Below are positions 51,751 to 60,962 of a DNA stretch of 64,000 nt, piece by piece. Made by a program: the position numbers and the translations under genes. The stretch is from contig NZ_CP025096.1 in assembly GCF_002831565.1 (NCBI RefSeq), forward strand, positions 2,085,027-2,149,026, given 5' to 3'. Every line of letters starts with the position of its first letter. Positions within the stretch are counted from its first letter, which is position 1. Under the pieces are notes generated by a model. That model searched no databases. It saw only the letters and a program-made list of their open reading frames with translations, and was not told where the DNA came from. Source of the stretch: Spirosoma pollinicola. Its GTDB lineage: Bacteria; Bacteroidota; Bacteroidia; Cytophagales; Spirosomataceae.

Positions 51751-53657
51751 TTTGCTGGCCCCTTAAGGTATTTATCCAAAAACTCCCTTACGGCTTTGTA
51801 CGCTGTGATTTCGTTTTCTTTTTTCACGAAACCATGCCCCTCGTTCGGAAAGGTAACATACTCGACCGGTACGCCGTTTTTCTTCACATTCGCCACGATC
51901 TCGTCCGACTCGATCTTTAATACGCGTGGGTCATTGGCTCCCTGAATAACCAGGAGCGGCTTTTTGATACGCCCGGTATGAAACAGAGGTGATTTGTTGT
52001 ACAAGGCAACAGAATCTGTTTTGGGGTGACCAATTTCCTTAAACAGGGCATCACGTTGAGGACCCCACCATTCGGGCATACTGTTTAACGTGCGAAGCCA
52101 GTTAGCTACCCCGAAAATATCGACACCAACGGCAAACTCATCGGGCGTGAAAGTTAAACCGGCCAGTGTCATATAGCCGCCATATGACCCACCCATAATG
52201 CCAATTTTTGCCAGATCGACGTAGCCTGTTGCGGCCAGAAACTTCTTCGATTCCACACAGTCTTTCAAATCGGCATCGCCATGTTTGCGATCATCGGCAG
52301 CAAAGAACGTTTTGCCATAGCCCGAGCTACCCCGATTATTGACGGCCAGCACCACATAGCCGCTGTTCACCAGATACTGCACCAGGGGCGAATAGGTCAG
52401 GCGGGTTTGCCCACCCGGACCACCATGAATTGAGAGAATAGCGGGTAGTTTTGCACCGGCACCAGCGTCTTTGGGCTTATAAAGCAAAGCAGGCACCTCC
52501 ATCCCATCGAACGATTTATACCGAATTACCTCACCCGCCACCAGATCGTCAGCGTTGATTTCGGGATTAAGGCCACGAACTAAAGGCGTCACTTTCCCGG
52601 TCTTAAAGTCGTATGAATAAAGTGTCGCGGGGGAGTTGGAGCTATTGACATAAAAGGTCATCCGGCTCTCGCTGTCCGTGATATTCACACCCGTTACATC
52701 GCCATCAGGAAGGGCGGGTAGTTTGATGGGCTGATTAGTCCGCGTGTCAATGATTTTGAGTTCAGTACGGGCATCATTATTAACAGACAGGACGCGGTAA
52801 CGACCCCGATGCGACAGGTAATCGCCCGAAATATCCCAATTGGCTTTGTCAAGCACGGTACTCTGGCCCGAGGCTATGTCATACGCTTTTATATGAGCAA
52901 ACTCATTTCCTTCGTCAGTCGAAATCAGGAGTTTTTTCCCATCGGGTGTAAATTCTCCCGGACCATTGTTCACGTCCCCCTCATGTTTGGTCAGTAGTTT
53001 ATTTTCTTTGGTTTGCGTATCGAACAGATACACATCGCCGTTGCTGGTGGTCATGGTTTTGGCCAGTGCGATATACCGTCTGTCAGGCGATACATCGCCG
53101 GGAAAGAAGCCACCCGGATTTTCAAATATCAGCTTTGGCTTCATCGTAGCCAGATCCATTTCATACACATCGAAAGCGGCCTTATTGCGCTGGTTAGACT
53201 GATAGAAGAAACTTTTGCGGTCGTAACTCAGACCCGCAAATTGGAATTTAGCTTTCTCGGCGGGTGTCAGATCAGCAACGGCACCGTCTTTTTCGCGCAG
53301 ATAGATATGGCTTAATTCATTGCCGCCCTGATCGCTGCTGTACAAAATACGGCCATCAGGCAAATACCCGATCACATAAATAGCATTCGTTTTCGATGTT
53401 GTTAGCTGTTTGGGCTGGCCCGTTCCGGCAAAGGGAATTTCATATAAATTAAATACGCCATCCTGGTTGCTGCTGAACAGCACGGTCTGCTCATCCGGCG
53501 AAATATCGGATCCGCCGAACCGGATGGTTTTCATGAATTGCTCAATCGTGTATTTGCGGACTGCGGATGGCTTGGGGACAGGTCCGGCCATAACCACACC
53601 AACCGATACCGATAAGGCTAGCATCAATGCTATCCGTTGTATATGTCGAGTTTTCAT
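51747..53657 (-). CDS. S9-family prolyl oligopeptidase
   Basis: The 636-residue exported protein has a signal peptide (LMLALSVSVGVVMAG), a seven-bladed propeller region of WD-like repeats (DISPDEQTVLFSSNQDG, GDVSPDRRYIALAK), and a C-terminal alpha/beta-hydrolase with SGGSYGGY-type nucleophile in MGGSYGGYMTLAG, Asp in GANDPRV and His in NEGHGFVK. It probably trims peptides in the periplasm. Length is normal for S9 (DPP/acylaminoacyl-like) enzymes. Confidence 0.95.
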   Translation of the reverse strand: MKTRHIQRIALMLALSVSVGVVMAGPVPKPSAVRKYTIEQFMKTIRFGGSDISPDEQTVLFSSNQDGVFNLYEIPFAGTGQPKQLTTSKTNAIYVIGYLPDGRILYSSDQGGNELSHIYLREKDGAVADLTPAEKAKFQFAGLSYDRKSFFYQSNQRNKAAFDVYEMDLATMKPKLIFENPGGFFPGDVSPDRRYIALAKTMTTSNGDVYLFDTQTKENKLLTKHEGDVNNGPGEFTPDGKKLLISTDEGNEFAHIKAYDIASGQSTVLDKANWDISGDYLSHRGRYRVLSVNNDARTELKIIDTRTNQPIKLPALPDGDVTGVNITDSESRMTFYVNSSNSPATLYSYDFKTGKVTPLVRGLNPEINADDLVAGEVIRYKSFDGMEVPALLYKPKDAGAGAKLPAILSIHGGPGGQTRLTYSPLVQYLVNSGYVVLAVNNRGSSGYGKTFFAADDRKHGDADLKDCVESKKFLAATGYVDLAKIGIMGGSYGGYMTLAGLTFTPDEFAVGVDIFGVANWLRTLNSMPEWWGPQRDALFKEIGHPKTDSVALYNKSPLFHTGRIKKPLLVIQGANDPRVLKIESDEIVANVKKNGVPVEYVTFPNEGHGFVKKENEITAYKAVREFLDKYLKGPAN

Positions 53658-53942
53658 TCGTAGGTAGTTTGAAGAGAAATGAATTTACGTCCATTATAGA
53701 GGCTCACGGCAACATTTACAAATTTGACGAATTAACCGTAAGCTTACTTATGTCTACAGCTATTTTTCGGAATGATTTGATTTAAAGGTAGATACGCATA
53801 CATTATCTCAGAATCTGCTGTAGGTTGGTACCAGCTAGCCAAACCAACAAGTTGAATTATCAAATTGTTAATAATAAGGCGATTGACTTCATCTCTGGAT
53901 AATAGTAAGTAATTTTACGCACCGTAATATATCAAATCTGTT

Positions 53943-54728
53943 GTGATCCGTTTTCGATTTACGTTATCTTTAGTAGTCTTAGTGCTGGTTTGTACCCTCA
54001 GCCGTAGCCTTGCTCAAACATCGCTTACCCCTTCCTCCCCCTGGGGAACCTGGTTAATTGGCACGTTGGTGTTGCCGGGTGGCGAAAAAAAATGGGGTGG
54101 TTTTGCCGAAGTACAAGGTCGTGCAAATTCCGTTTTCAACCAGTTTTTTTACAGCGAATTAAAGGGTGGTGTCAGCTACGATCTCGACAAGAATTTCACC
54201 CTCACAGTTGCCGGTGGGCGGTATGCTACCTACGACTATAAGGACCTGCCTGACGGCCCGCTCAATACTGAAAAGCGATTGTGGGAGCAACTTATTATCA
54301 ACCAGTACCTGACCCGAGTGAAGTTTGAGCATCGCTACCGGGTAGAACAGCGCTGGTTCAATTTTCGGGATGGTACTACGCCTTATCGCAGCCGTATTCG
54401 TTACCGGCTAAATATGTTTATACCGATTAATAACCGCACGGTTACGGCCAAAACGACCTTTTTGTCCGTTTACGACGAGGTTTTTTTGAATCCAGTTGGG
54501 CCAACCTTTGAGCGAAATCGATTGTATGCGGGCGTTGGTTATCAATTCGATCAGCAGTGGATCGTGCAGCTTGGAATGGTAAATCAGACCAACTACAACT
54601 CAGCTACATTTGACCAGGGTATCTTTACTCCCCAGTTAGCAACGGGTAAGTACAATGTAGTGGTGGGCCTGACCTATCGTCTAAAACGGAAAAATGCAAC
54701 AGAAAAGCTACCAACACAGCCCGATTAG
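53943..54728 (+). CDS. DUF2490 outer-membrane-like protein, copy 1
   Basis: The 261-residue protein starts with GTG and a signal peptide (TLSLVVLVLVCTLSRSLAQ). The mature sequence is beta-rich with aromatic girdles (WGGFAEVQGRANSVFNQFFY, FEHRYRVEQRWFNFRDG, RNRLYAGVGYQFDQQW), as in DUF2490 proteins, presumed barrels. The next gene is a near-copy of equal length. TAATTTTA lies 25 nt before the start, and an equivalent TATTTTTA precedes the second copy at the same distance. Function unknown. Confidence 0.85.
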   Translation: MIRFRFTLSLVVLVLVCTLSRSLAQTSLTPSSPWGTWLIGTLVLPGGEKKWGGFAEVQGRANSVFNQFFYSELKGGVSYDLDKNFTLTVAGGRYATYDYKDLPDGPLNTEKRLWEQLIINQYLTRVKFEHRYRVEQRWFNFRDGTTPYRSRIRYRLNMFIPINNRTVTAKTTFLSVYDEVFLNPVGPTFERNRLYAGVGYQFDQQWIVQLGMVNQTNYNSATFDQGIFTPQLATGKYNVVVGLTYRLKRKNATEKLPTQPD

Positions 54729-54844
54729 GAAACCGACATTAAAGAGAAAAGCTTTCTCGTGTAATTCTTATCCAGCTATTCTGTTGGCTATAATCTGGCA
54801 CAATTGCTGATTATTTTTACACTATCGAGTATGCCCGGTCTCCT

Positions 54845-55630
54845 GTGATTCGTCTTCTTTTTACGCTTAGTTTAGTAAACATCCTGCTTGTCGGTACGTT
54901 TAGTCGTTCTGTTGCCCAAACATCCCTTACCCCATCCACAACCTGGGGGTCATGGATGACTGGAACGATACAACTTCCTGCCGGTAAAAGAAAGTGGGGT
55001 GGTTTTGCTGAATTACAGGCCCGTTCTAATGGGGTATTTAATCAGTTTTTTTATTTTGACGTAAAAAGCGGTATTACCTACGAGATTGATCGCACCCTTT
55101 CGCTAATGGTGGCGGGTGCGCAGGTATCTACATACGATTACAAAGCACTGGCAGATGGGCCGCTTAATACAGAAACCCGGCTATGGGAACAACTGACACT
55201 TAATCAGTTTGTGTCTCGTATAAAGTTCGAGCATCGCTATCGGATAGAACAACGCTGGTTCAATTTTCGAAATGGCACAATGCCCTATCGCAATCGAATT
55301 CGCTATCGGTTCAATACGCTTTTGCCGCTCAATAACTATACGATTACTAACAAAACGGCCTTCCTGTCAATCTACGACGAGATTTTTGTCAACCCTATTG
55401 GTCCCGTTTTTGAGCGTAATCGAATATATGCCGGCGTTGGTTACCAGTTTGATAACCAGTGGATTTTGCAGGTTGGCTGGATGAACCAGACTAACTACGA
55501 TGCTGCAACCTTCGATAAAGGCATCTTTACGCCTGAGTTGGCAACCGGTAAAAATAATCTGATCATAGGCCTGACCTATCGGCTGAAACGGAAAAATGCC
55601 GCAGAAAAGCTACCAACACAGTCCGATTAA
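54845..55630 (+). CDS. DUF2490 outer-membrane-like protein, copy 2
   Basis: Like copy 1 it is 261 residues, starts with GTG, and has matching strands throughout (KWGGFAELQARSNGVFNQFF, KFEHRYRIEQRWFNFRNG, GLTYRLKRKNAAEKLPTQSD). The terminal 20 residues are nearly identical in both copies, so duplication is recent or conversion is active. The stop is 5 bp from the convergent histidine kinase stop. Adjacency to the two-component system may imply regulation, which is inference. Confidence 0.85.
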   Translation: MIRLLFTLSLVNILLVGTFSRSVAQTSLTPSTTWGSWMTGTIQLPAGKRKWGGFAELQARSNGVFNQFFYFDVKSGITYEIDRTLSLMVAGAQVSTYDYKALADGPLNTETRLWEQLTLNQFVSRIKFEHRYRIEQRWFNFRNGTMPYRNRIRYRFNTLLPLNNYTITNKTAFLSIYDEIFVNPIGPVFERNRIYAGVGYQFDNQWILQVGWMNQTNYDAATFDKGIFTPELATGKNNLIIGLTYRLKRKNAAEKLPTQSD

Positions 55631-55635
55631 GGAGC

Positions 55636-56904
55636 TTATCTCACTACTCTTTCGAGGCAAAACCGATGAATACCGTTAGTCTCCTCATACGAGATAGTCA
55701 AGCCATAGCTGTCCCCTATCTGCCGGATAATTGACAAGCCTAATCCAACCGAATCGGGACTCGCGCTCTCCTTTTTGAACCGCTCGAATAACCGCTCAGG
55801 CGATGACTTGAGCACTCCGCCCGTATTGCTCAAATAGAGTTGGTCGGCCGTTGACACCAGTTCAATCTGGCCTGCAGTCTGATTGTGCTTGATTGCATTA
55901 TTCACCAGATTCGTTACCAGGATATCGGCTAATGTCTGCGGGAGAACCACATCGAATGAAGCTATTATCTGAATGTTTACCGACAGTTTTTTGAACGTCA
56001 GCACCTCTTCCATGTCAGTCAACTTTCCGCTTAGTAAACTCGACAAGTCAATCGACTGGCTATCGTTAAATTGTTTATTCTCGATTTTAGCCAGCAACAG
56101 TAATCCCTGATTCAGGCGCGATATACGTCGCGACGCGTGATAAATACTCTCAACCCAGTGCGTCTGGATTTCGGTTAGCTGTTCATTTTGAATGAGTTGC
56201 TCTACTTTGGCATTGATAAGTGCCAGGGGCGTTTGCATCTCGTGAGAAGCATTTTCGGTAAATTCCTTGAGGCTTCTGTAATCCTGTTGCATCTTGTCGG
56301 CCATTTTCTGCAACACGTCGTTCAACTCCCGAAACTCGGTTATCTCGGGCTTCTCTAGCGCCAGTGATGTGCCACTACTCAAATCAAACCCCTTGATTCG
56401 CGACAAGGTATCGTAGAACGGATGCCAGAGCCGTCCCGACAGTTTGTTCTGAAACCAGAATGTGCCCACCAGCAGCAGCCCCAGAAAGAGCATCATGGCA
56501 AGGGTCATGACTTCAATAAGTCGATAGGTCTGAAGGAGCGATTTTCGAATTTCGACCCGATGCACAACGCCCTGAATGGATTGATAGAACGTTAGCTGCC
56601 GAAACGGACTAAGTTCATTATCGTATCGGTTTAGTATGAGCGTATCCGAGAACTCTTCCTGCCGAGTCGAATTGCTATTCACGGGCGTAATTTCAATCTT
56701 GTTTTCAACAAAGTAGGGGATGTTCGACCAGGTGTTGTGAGCACGAACATAGGCCTGAAAATCACGCTTTTCGACCCGCAGCCGATTCTCGACTTCATCA
56801 TAGATCACCAGCCGGATAATCTGGTAAAACGCAATTGCTGTTAGCAGGTAGATGACCAGCGAAAAGGCCAGGTAGATTCGATTGGTTTTGTTGAGTAGCT
56901 TCAA
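55636..56904 (-). CDS. Two-component sensor histidine kinase
   Basis: The 422-residue protein has two membrane helices (IYLAFSLVIYLLTAIAFYQI near 10-29 and MTLAMMLFLGLLLVGTFWF near 133-151) flanking a periplasmic sensing region, then the H-box EFTENASHEMQTPLALINAKV with the phosphoacceptor His near 220, the N-box LVTNLVNNAIKHN and G-box SVGLGLSIIRQI. It starts at TTG overlapping the regulator stop in TTGA. Signal unknown. It pairs with the response regulator. Confidence 0.93.
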   Translation of the reverse strand: MKLLNKTNRIYLAFSLVIYLLTAIAFYQIIRLVIYDEVENRLRVEKRDFQAYVRAHNTWSNIPYFVENKIEITPVNSNSTRQEEFSDTLILNRYDNELSPFRQLTFYQSIQGVVHRVEIRKSLLQTYRLIEVMTLAMMLFLGLLLVGTFWFQNKLSGRLWHPFYDTLSRIKGFDLSSGTSLALEKPEITEFRELNDVLQKMADKMQQDYRSLKEFTENASHEMQTPLALINAKVEQLIQNEQLTEIQTHWVESIYHASRRISRLNQGLLLLAKIENKQFNDSQSIDLSSLLSGKLTDMEEVLTFKKLSVNIQIIASFDVVLPQTLADILVTNLVNNAIKHNQTAGQIELVSTADQLYLSNTGGVLKSSPERLFERFKKESASPDSVGLGLSIIRQIGDSYGLTISYEETNGIHRFCLERVVR

Positions 56905-57578
56905 AACTGACTGAATTTATAACCGATGCCGTAAATGGATTGCACATAGTCGGCGGAGCCTTTTTCCAGCAATTTCCGGCGCAGGTTTTTGATGTGGGAA
57001 TACACCATATCGAATGAATCGGCCGAGTCGATATTGTCGCCCCAAAGGTGCTCGGCAATGGATGCTTTAGTCAGTGCTACATCTACATTCGACAGGAAAT
57101 ACAGCAATAAATCATACTCTTTCCGTGATAGGGTCGTCAATTGCCCGGTCACGAAAACTTTACGGGTATGAGGCACCACAGCGATTTCCTGAAACCGAAT
57201 TTCGGTATGACCGCCAAACTGCCTCCGACGCATCAACGACTTGACACGGGCATTCAACTCCGACAGGTGAAAAGGTTTTGTCAGGTAATCGTCTGAGCCA
57301 ATTTCCAGCCCTTTTAGCTTATCTTCCAGTGCATTACGAGCTGATATAATGATAACACCGGTTGTGGCGATGAGTTTTTTCAGGGCTTCGATAATCTGAA
57401 AGCCGTTGCCATCGGGCAGGGTCAGATCGACGATTACGCAATCGTAGGTGTAGAGGTGAATTTTCTCTTCAGCCTCCCGAAACGTGGCTGCGGTTTCGCA
57501 TATGTAGCCATCCTTCACCATGTATTCGGTGATACTTTCGGCCAGCCCTTGTTCATCCTCTACCACCAGTACTTTCAT
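56901..57578 (-). CDS. OmpR/PhoB-type response regulator
   Basis: The 225-residue protein has an intact receiver (acidic pocket EDEQG near 7-11, phosphoacceptor Asp near 51 in CVIVDLTLPDGNGF, Lys near 101 in YLTKPFHL) and a winged-helix DNA-binding domain ending in HIKNLRRKLLEKG...IYGIGYKFSQF. It is translationally coupled to the kinase. Likely targets are the neighbouring DUF2490 genes or the efflux genes further right, but no shared site is identified. Confidence 0.95.
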   Translation of the reverse strand: MKVLVVEDEQGLAESITEYMVKDGYICETAATFREAEEKIHLYTYDCVIVDLTLPDGNGFQIIEALKKLIATTGVIIISARNALEDKLKGLEIGSDDYLTKPFHLSELNARVKSLMRRRQFGGHTEIRFQEIAVVPHTRKVFVTGQLTTLSRKEYDLLLYFLSNVDVALTKASIAEHLWGDNIDSADSFDMVYSHIKNLRRKLLEKGSADYVQSIYGIGYKFSQF

Positions 57579-57644
57579 AACGTTGCCTTTCCTAACAGGT
57601 CGCTAAAATAAGGGGCAATGTTGGAAAGATTCTGGAAGGTACTT

Positions 57645-57752
57645 GGTGGAATGGGTGAAATAAGTGAAATGAGTAATGTCGGGTCCTGGAACGCCACTAC
57701 TACTCCACGTTCTTCACCTACTCCACTAAATCTACCATTTCACCAATTCCCC
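57645..57752. repeat. Low-complexity imperfect inverted repeat in a divergent spacer
   Basis: The left arm GGTGGAATGGGTGAAAT (57645-57661) and right arm ATTTCACCAATTCCCC (57737-57752) are approximate complements, with further short words (GAGTAATG, TACTCCA) between. The element lies between the response regulator start and the gene at 58009, so it is not a terminator of either. The remaining 57753-58008 shows no clear promoter. Confidence 0.6.
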
Positions 57753-58008
57753 TAAAGCCCTTCAGCAAAATACGTCATTGCCTTATTCAGAAAAGCTGCG
57801 TATTCAGGGTTTTCCTGTCCGTTTTGCTGCGTATACCGCAAATCATTGACGAATCAAATGTAGGCTATGACGTAAGGGGAGAGTCAAAAGAAAGTTGATG
57901 TTTTTTTCGTATTCATGGCAAAACGTTTGATCCCTAGACTACATGAAGACTTTCAGACGTTTAAAAAATTGACAGACAGCGCGTTTCAAACCTATCAATG
58001 ATATAAAC

Positions 58009-59145
58009 ATGAGCGAACTCTCCAATTATCTGATAATAAATAAAAGGATAAAAAGACAAAGGCATGAAGCCGCCCTCTGGTTAGTCATCGTTTTTGTTTT
58101 GGGTGCGCAGGGCAACTTACAGGCTCAATTTAGTAGTACGATAAATGGCTACTTTCCGAAAGCCTGGGAGGGCAAGCAAGCCATGATTGTTGCCAACCCA
58201 TTGCATCATCCCAAAATCATTGACACCACGACCATCGTTAATCGAAGTGCCACATTTACAATAAATTTAGCAGAGCCCTGCCCGGCTTATCTTTGGGTAG
58301 AGGGCAACAAAGACGATATACAGTTTTTCATTGACTCTCCAACGATCTCAATCGGGATTGAATCAGGGCTATTTGGATCGCCTATTATAACGGGGTCGGC
58401 CAGTAGTGAACTATGGCCCGAACAACTTACCCATTTGAGACAAGATATTGACATTGAGTCAGATAACCAATCAACTCTGTTCGACGCGTTACGTTCCGGC
58501 GATTCACTTAAAGTTTTTTCTCTGGAATACACCAGGGATTCGCTACGAACAATCCGCAAAAATGCAGTAGCGAAACTAATTCTGGAGAAGCCGCAACTGG
58601 CATCCAGCTGGTACCTTTTTGCCTCAGACTACTTCCCATACAAGCAAACACTTGAGTTATTTAACGGCCTTACTTTCTTTGCTGGCTACCCATCCTACCA
58701 AGAAATTAAAGAGCAACTGGCTCGTAAACAGTTGGGCAATAAAGCTCCCGACTTTAGTTTACCCGGAGAGAACCAGAAAATTGCTCATCTATCAGCCTTG
58801 CCCGACCATTTTGTTCTTATCGACTTCTCGATGCGTATTCTAACCGCCTGCCAGAAACGCCATGTCGACTTAAAAAAACTCTACAAAAAATATCACGCTT
58901 CAGGGTTGGAAATCATTACCGTATCCGTCGAATTCGACCAATTGGATGGGCAAAATGCAGCGACGAATTACCGATTGCCCTGGATTCAAGTCCAGGACTT
59001 TATGGAAAAAGCGGTTGTAACTAAAGACTACGCCGTTCATCAAATGCCAGACAATGTCCTGCTGGATGCCAATAAAATTATGATTGGCCGGGATATGTCG
59101 ATACAGGAATTGGATATGGTCCTGGAGCAATTAATGAAGAAATGA
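58009..59145 (+). CDS. Thioredoxin-fold (TlpA/DUF4369-like) protein lacking half the CXXC
   Basis: The 378-residue protein has a long n-region and signal peptide (LWLVIVFVLGAQGNLQAQ), a DUF4369-like N-domain (about 45-220), then a TlpA-like thioredoxin domain: LGNKAPDFSLPGENQK, HFVLIDFSMRILTACQKRH and EIITVSVEFDQLDGQ. In active TlpA proteins the segment after DFW has CxxC; here the first cysteine position is Leu278 and only Cys281 remains. It could not cycle a normal disulfide, so it may bind or act as a monothiol. The cis-proline region (AVHQMPDNVLLD) is retained. Confidence 0.8.
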   Translation: MSELSNYLIINKRIKRQRHEAALWLVIVFVLGAQGNLQAQFSSTINGYFPKAWEGKQAMIVANPLHHPKIIDTTTIVNRSATFTINLAEPCPAYLWVEGNKDDIQFFIDSPTISIGIESGLFGSPIITGSASSELWPEQLTHLRQDIDIESDNQSTLFDALRSGDSLKVFSLEYTRDSLRTIRKNAVAKLILEKPQLASSWYLFASDYFPYKQTLELFNGLTFFAGYPSYQEIKEQLARKQLGNKAPDFSLPGENQKIAHLSALPDHFVLIDFSMRILTACQKRHVDLKKLYKKYHASGLEIITVSVEFDQLDGQNAATNYRLPWIQVQDFMEKAVVTKDYAVHQMPDNVLLDANKIMIGRDMSIQELDMVLEQLMKK

Positions 59146-59385
59146 GGCATGATGTCTTGTACCTAACGGCACGAACAAAAGTTGCGCTGGACCCTTTTAC
59201 TACAAACATCTCGTCGCTAACGCGACTAAGTCAGATTGAGCAGACTTCACTTTCCTTACTTGTCATTACAAAAGCCGTATAATCTTTCGCACTAATATCC
59301 GTTTTCCCAAATGTTTCCAACATTGAGATCGTGTTTTGCAGACACTTGACCGTTCGTAAGCTCAACCGGGGTCAGGTTGTTGCCA

Positions 59386-60837
59386 ATGAAAAACCCACGT
59401 TTGGTAAACTTATGTTTTCGTTATGTCCTGCACGAACGCCTAACCGATTTCGGTCATGGCCGAACGGCGGGCACACTGCTCATGCTGACAATGAGCGTTC
59501 TTACGTTTCAGGCAAAAGCGCAGGTATTGAACCTGAATCAGGTTGTGGACCAAAGCGTGCGGCAATACCCGTTTCTGAAAGCCAAACAGGCCGAAGTCAG
59601 CAGTGCCGAACGACGCGTGCAGGCCAGTCAGACAGATTTACTGCCCACACTCATTGTTCAGGATCAGTACACCTATGCCACCAGCAACAGCCTGAATGGT
59701 TCGTTTTTTCCGAACGAAGGGACGAACATTTCGACGTCGGGCGGGGTACGAGCTACCAACGTTTCGCAGGCGAGTTTCGGCAGTTTTACAAGCGCATCTA
59801 TCGAGTGGCGAGCCATTACGTTCGGGCGCATCAAAGCCAATATAGGCGTTGCGAAAGCTGATCTTCAGCGGAGCCAAGTAGATTATGAAAATGAAATTTT
59901 CCAGCATCAGGTTCGCACCATTGATTCGTATCTGCTTTTGCTGATCAACCAGAAACTGGTTCAGATTCAGCGCAGTAATCTGGATCGGGCGCAAACATTC
60001 AAGCGGGTGGTCGATGCGGGTGTTCGGTCGGGAATGCGGGCGGGTGTCGATAGCTCGCTGGCTACCGCCGAGGCTGTTCGGGCACGCTTGCTTCTGCTGG
60101 GTAGCCAACAGCAGGAACAGGTTCAGCGACTGCGACTATCCGAATTGGCAGGTCAGGTACAGGCCAGTATGCCTGTAGATAGCATGAGTTTTTACACTAC
60201 GCTTCCCAACGGCAATTTCCTCTCTGACTCGATTTCACCCAAAAATCCAACGCTGCGATTGTTTCAATCGCAGATCAACCTGTCGGCGGCCCGGAGTTTA
60301 TCCACACAGCGATCGGGGATGCCGACAATATCATTGGTAGGTGTGGGCAATGCCCGTGGCTCGGGCTTTTCCAATCAGGGGGACATTTTTCAGGCGAACC
60401 AACTCAATGGCCTTGGTTACCAGGTGGCCAATTATCTGGTGGGCGTTGTGGCCCGCTGGAATCTGACCAATCTAATCCGCACCAACCGGGATTACCACGC
60501 CGATCAGTTTCTGGTCGAACGGTCGCGGCAGTTGTTCAATACACAGCGGCTTCAGATTTCCCGCCAGTATCAGGAAGCCGAAACCCAATACCAGGTGGCA
60601 TTGGAACAGGCCCGGCAGGCACCTGTTCAGCTACAGGCCGCCCGGCAAGCCTACAATCAGGCAAAATCCCGCTACGAAAGCGGCCTGACCGATTTACCAA
60701 CCTTACTCCAAAGCGTTTTGACGCTCAACCGCGCCGAAGTTGATGGCTATGTATCGGTCAGCAACGTGTGGCGTTTCCTGCTCCTGAAAGCGGCCGCCGA
60801 AGGAGATTTGTCGCTATTTATGAATCAGGTGAAATAG
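59386..60837 (+). CDS. TolC-family outer-membrane efflux protein
   Basis: The 483-residue protein has the TolC helical repeat layout: LNLNQVVDQSVRQYPFLKAKQAEVSSAERRV at the N-terminus and a second repeat around ISRQYQEAETQYQVALEQARQA and YESGLTDLPTLLQSVL near the C-terminus. A hydrophobic stretch LLMLTMSVLTFQAKAQ would be the signal peptide, after an unusually long start; the open frame reaches a TTG at 59377. It forms the outer-membrane channel for the RND pump encoded 125 bp downstream. No membrane-fusion protein gene lies between them. Confidence 0.92.
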   Translation: MKNPRLVNLCFRYVLHERLTDFGHGRTAGTLLMLTMSVLTFQAKAQVLNLNQVVDQSVRQYPFLKAKQAEVSSAERRVQASQTDLLPTLIVQDQYTYATSNSLNGSFFPNEGTNISTSGGVRATNVSQASFGSFTSASIEWRAITFGRIKANIGVAKADLQRSQVDYENEIFQHQVRTIDSYLLLLINQKLVQIQRSNLDRAQTFKRVVDAGVRSGMRAGVDSSLATAEAVRARLLLLGSQQQEQVQRLRLSELAGQVQASMPVDSMSFYTTLPNGNFLSDSISPKNPTLRLFQSQINLSAARSLSTQRSGMPTISLVGVGNARGSGFSNQGDIFQANQLNGLGYQVANYLVGVVARWNLTNLIRTNRDYHADQFLVERSRQLFNTQRLQISRQYQEAETQYQVALEQARQAPVQLQAARQAYNQAKSRYESGLTDLPTLLQSVLTLNRAEVDGYVSVSNVWRFLLLKAAAEGDLSLFMNQVK

Positions 60838-60841
60838 GATG

Positions 60842-60954
60842 GTTGGTTTACGGTAGTCGGTATACGGTCGGCTGACGCGAGCATGGCTGATGCTGGACGT
60901 TTTTGCGTCAGCCAACCGAAAACCACAAACCGAAAACCATATACCACAAACCAT
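60842..60954. repeat. Inverted repeat before the RND permease gene
   Basis: A perfect core GGCTGACGC (60870-60878) pairs with GCGTCAGCC (60905-60913). Outside it, imperfect words such as GGTTTACGGT and ACCACAAACCG continue the symmetry. The core with its flank matches the repeat at 2971-3041 (GCGTCAGCCAA). Confidence 0.6.
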
Positions 60955-60962
60955 ATAATTAT

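Noticed and set aside
59210-59235. Short GTCGC/GCGAC hairpin before the TolC gene as a terminator
   Set aside because: The stem is only 5 bp with no T-run. It may be a REP-like fragment, but I cannot support that from one copy.
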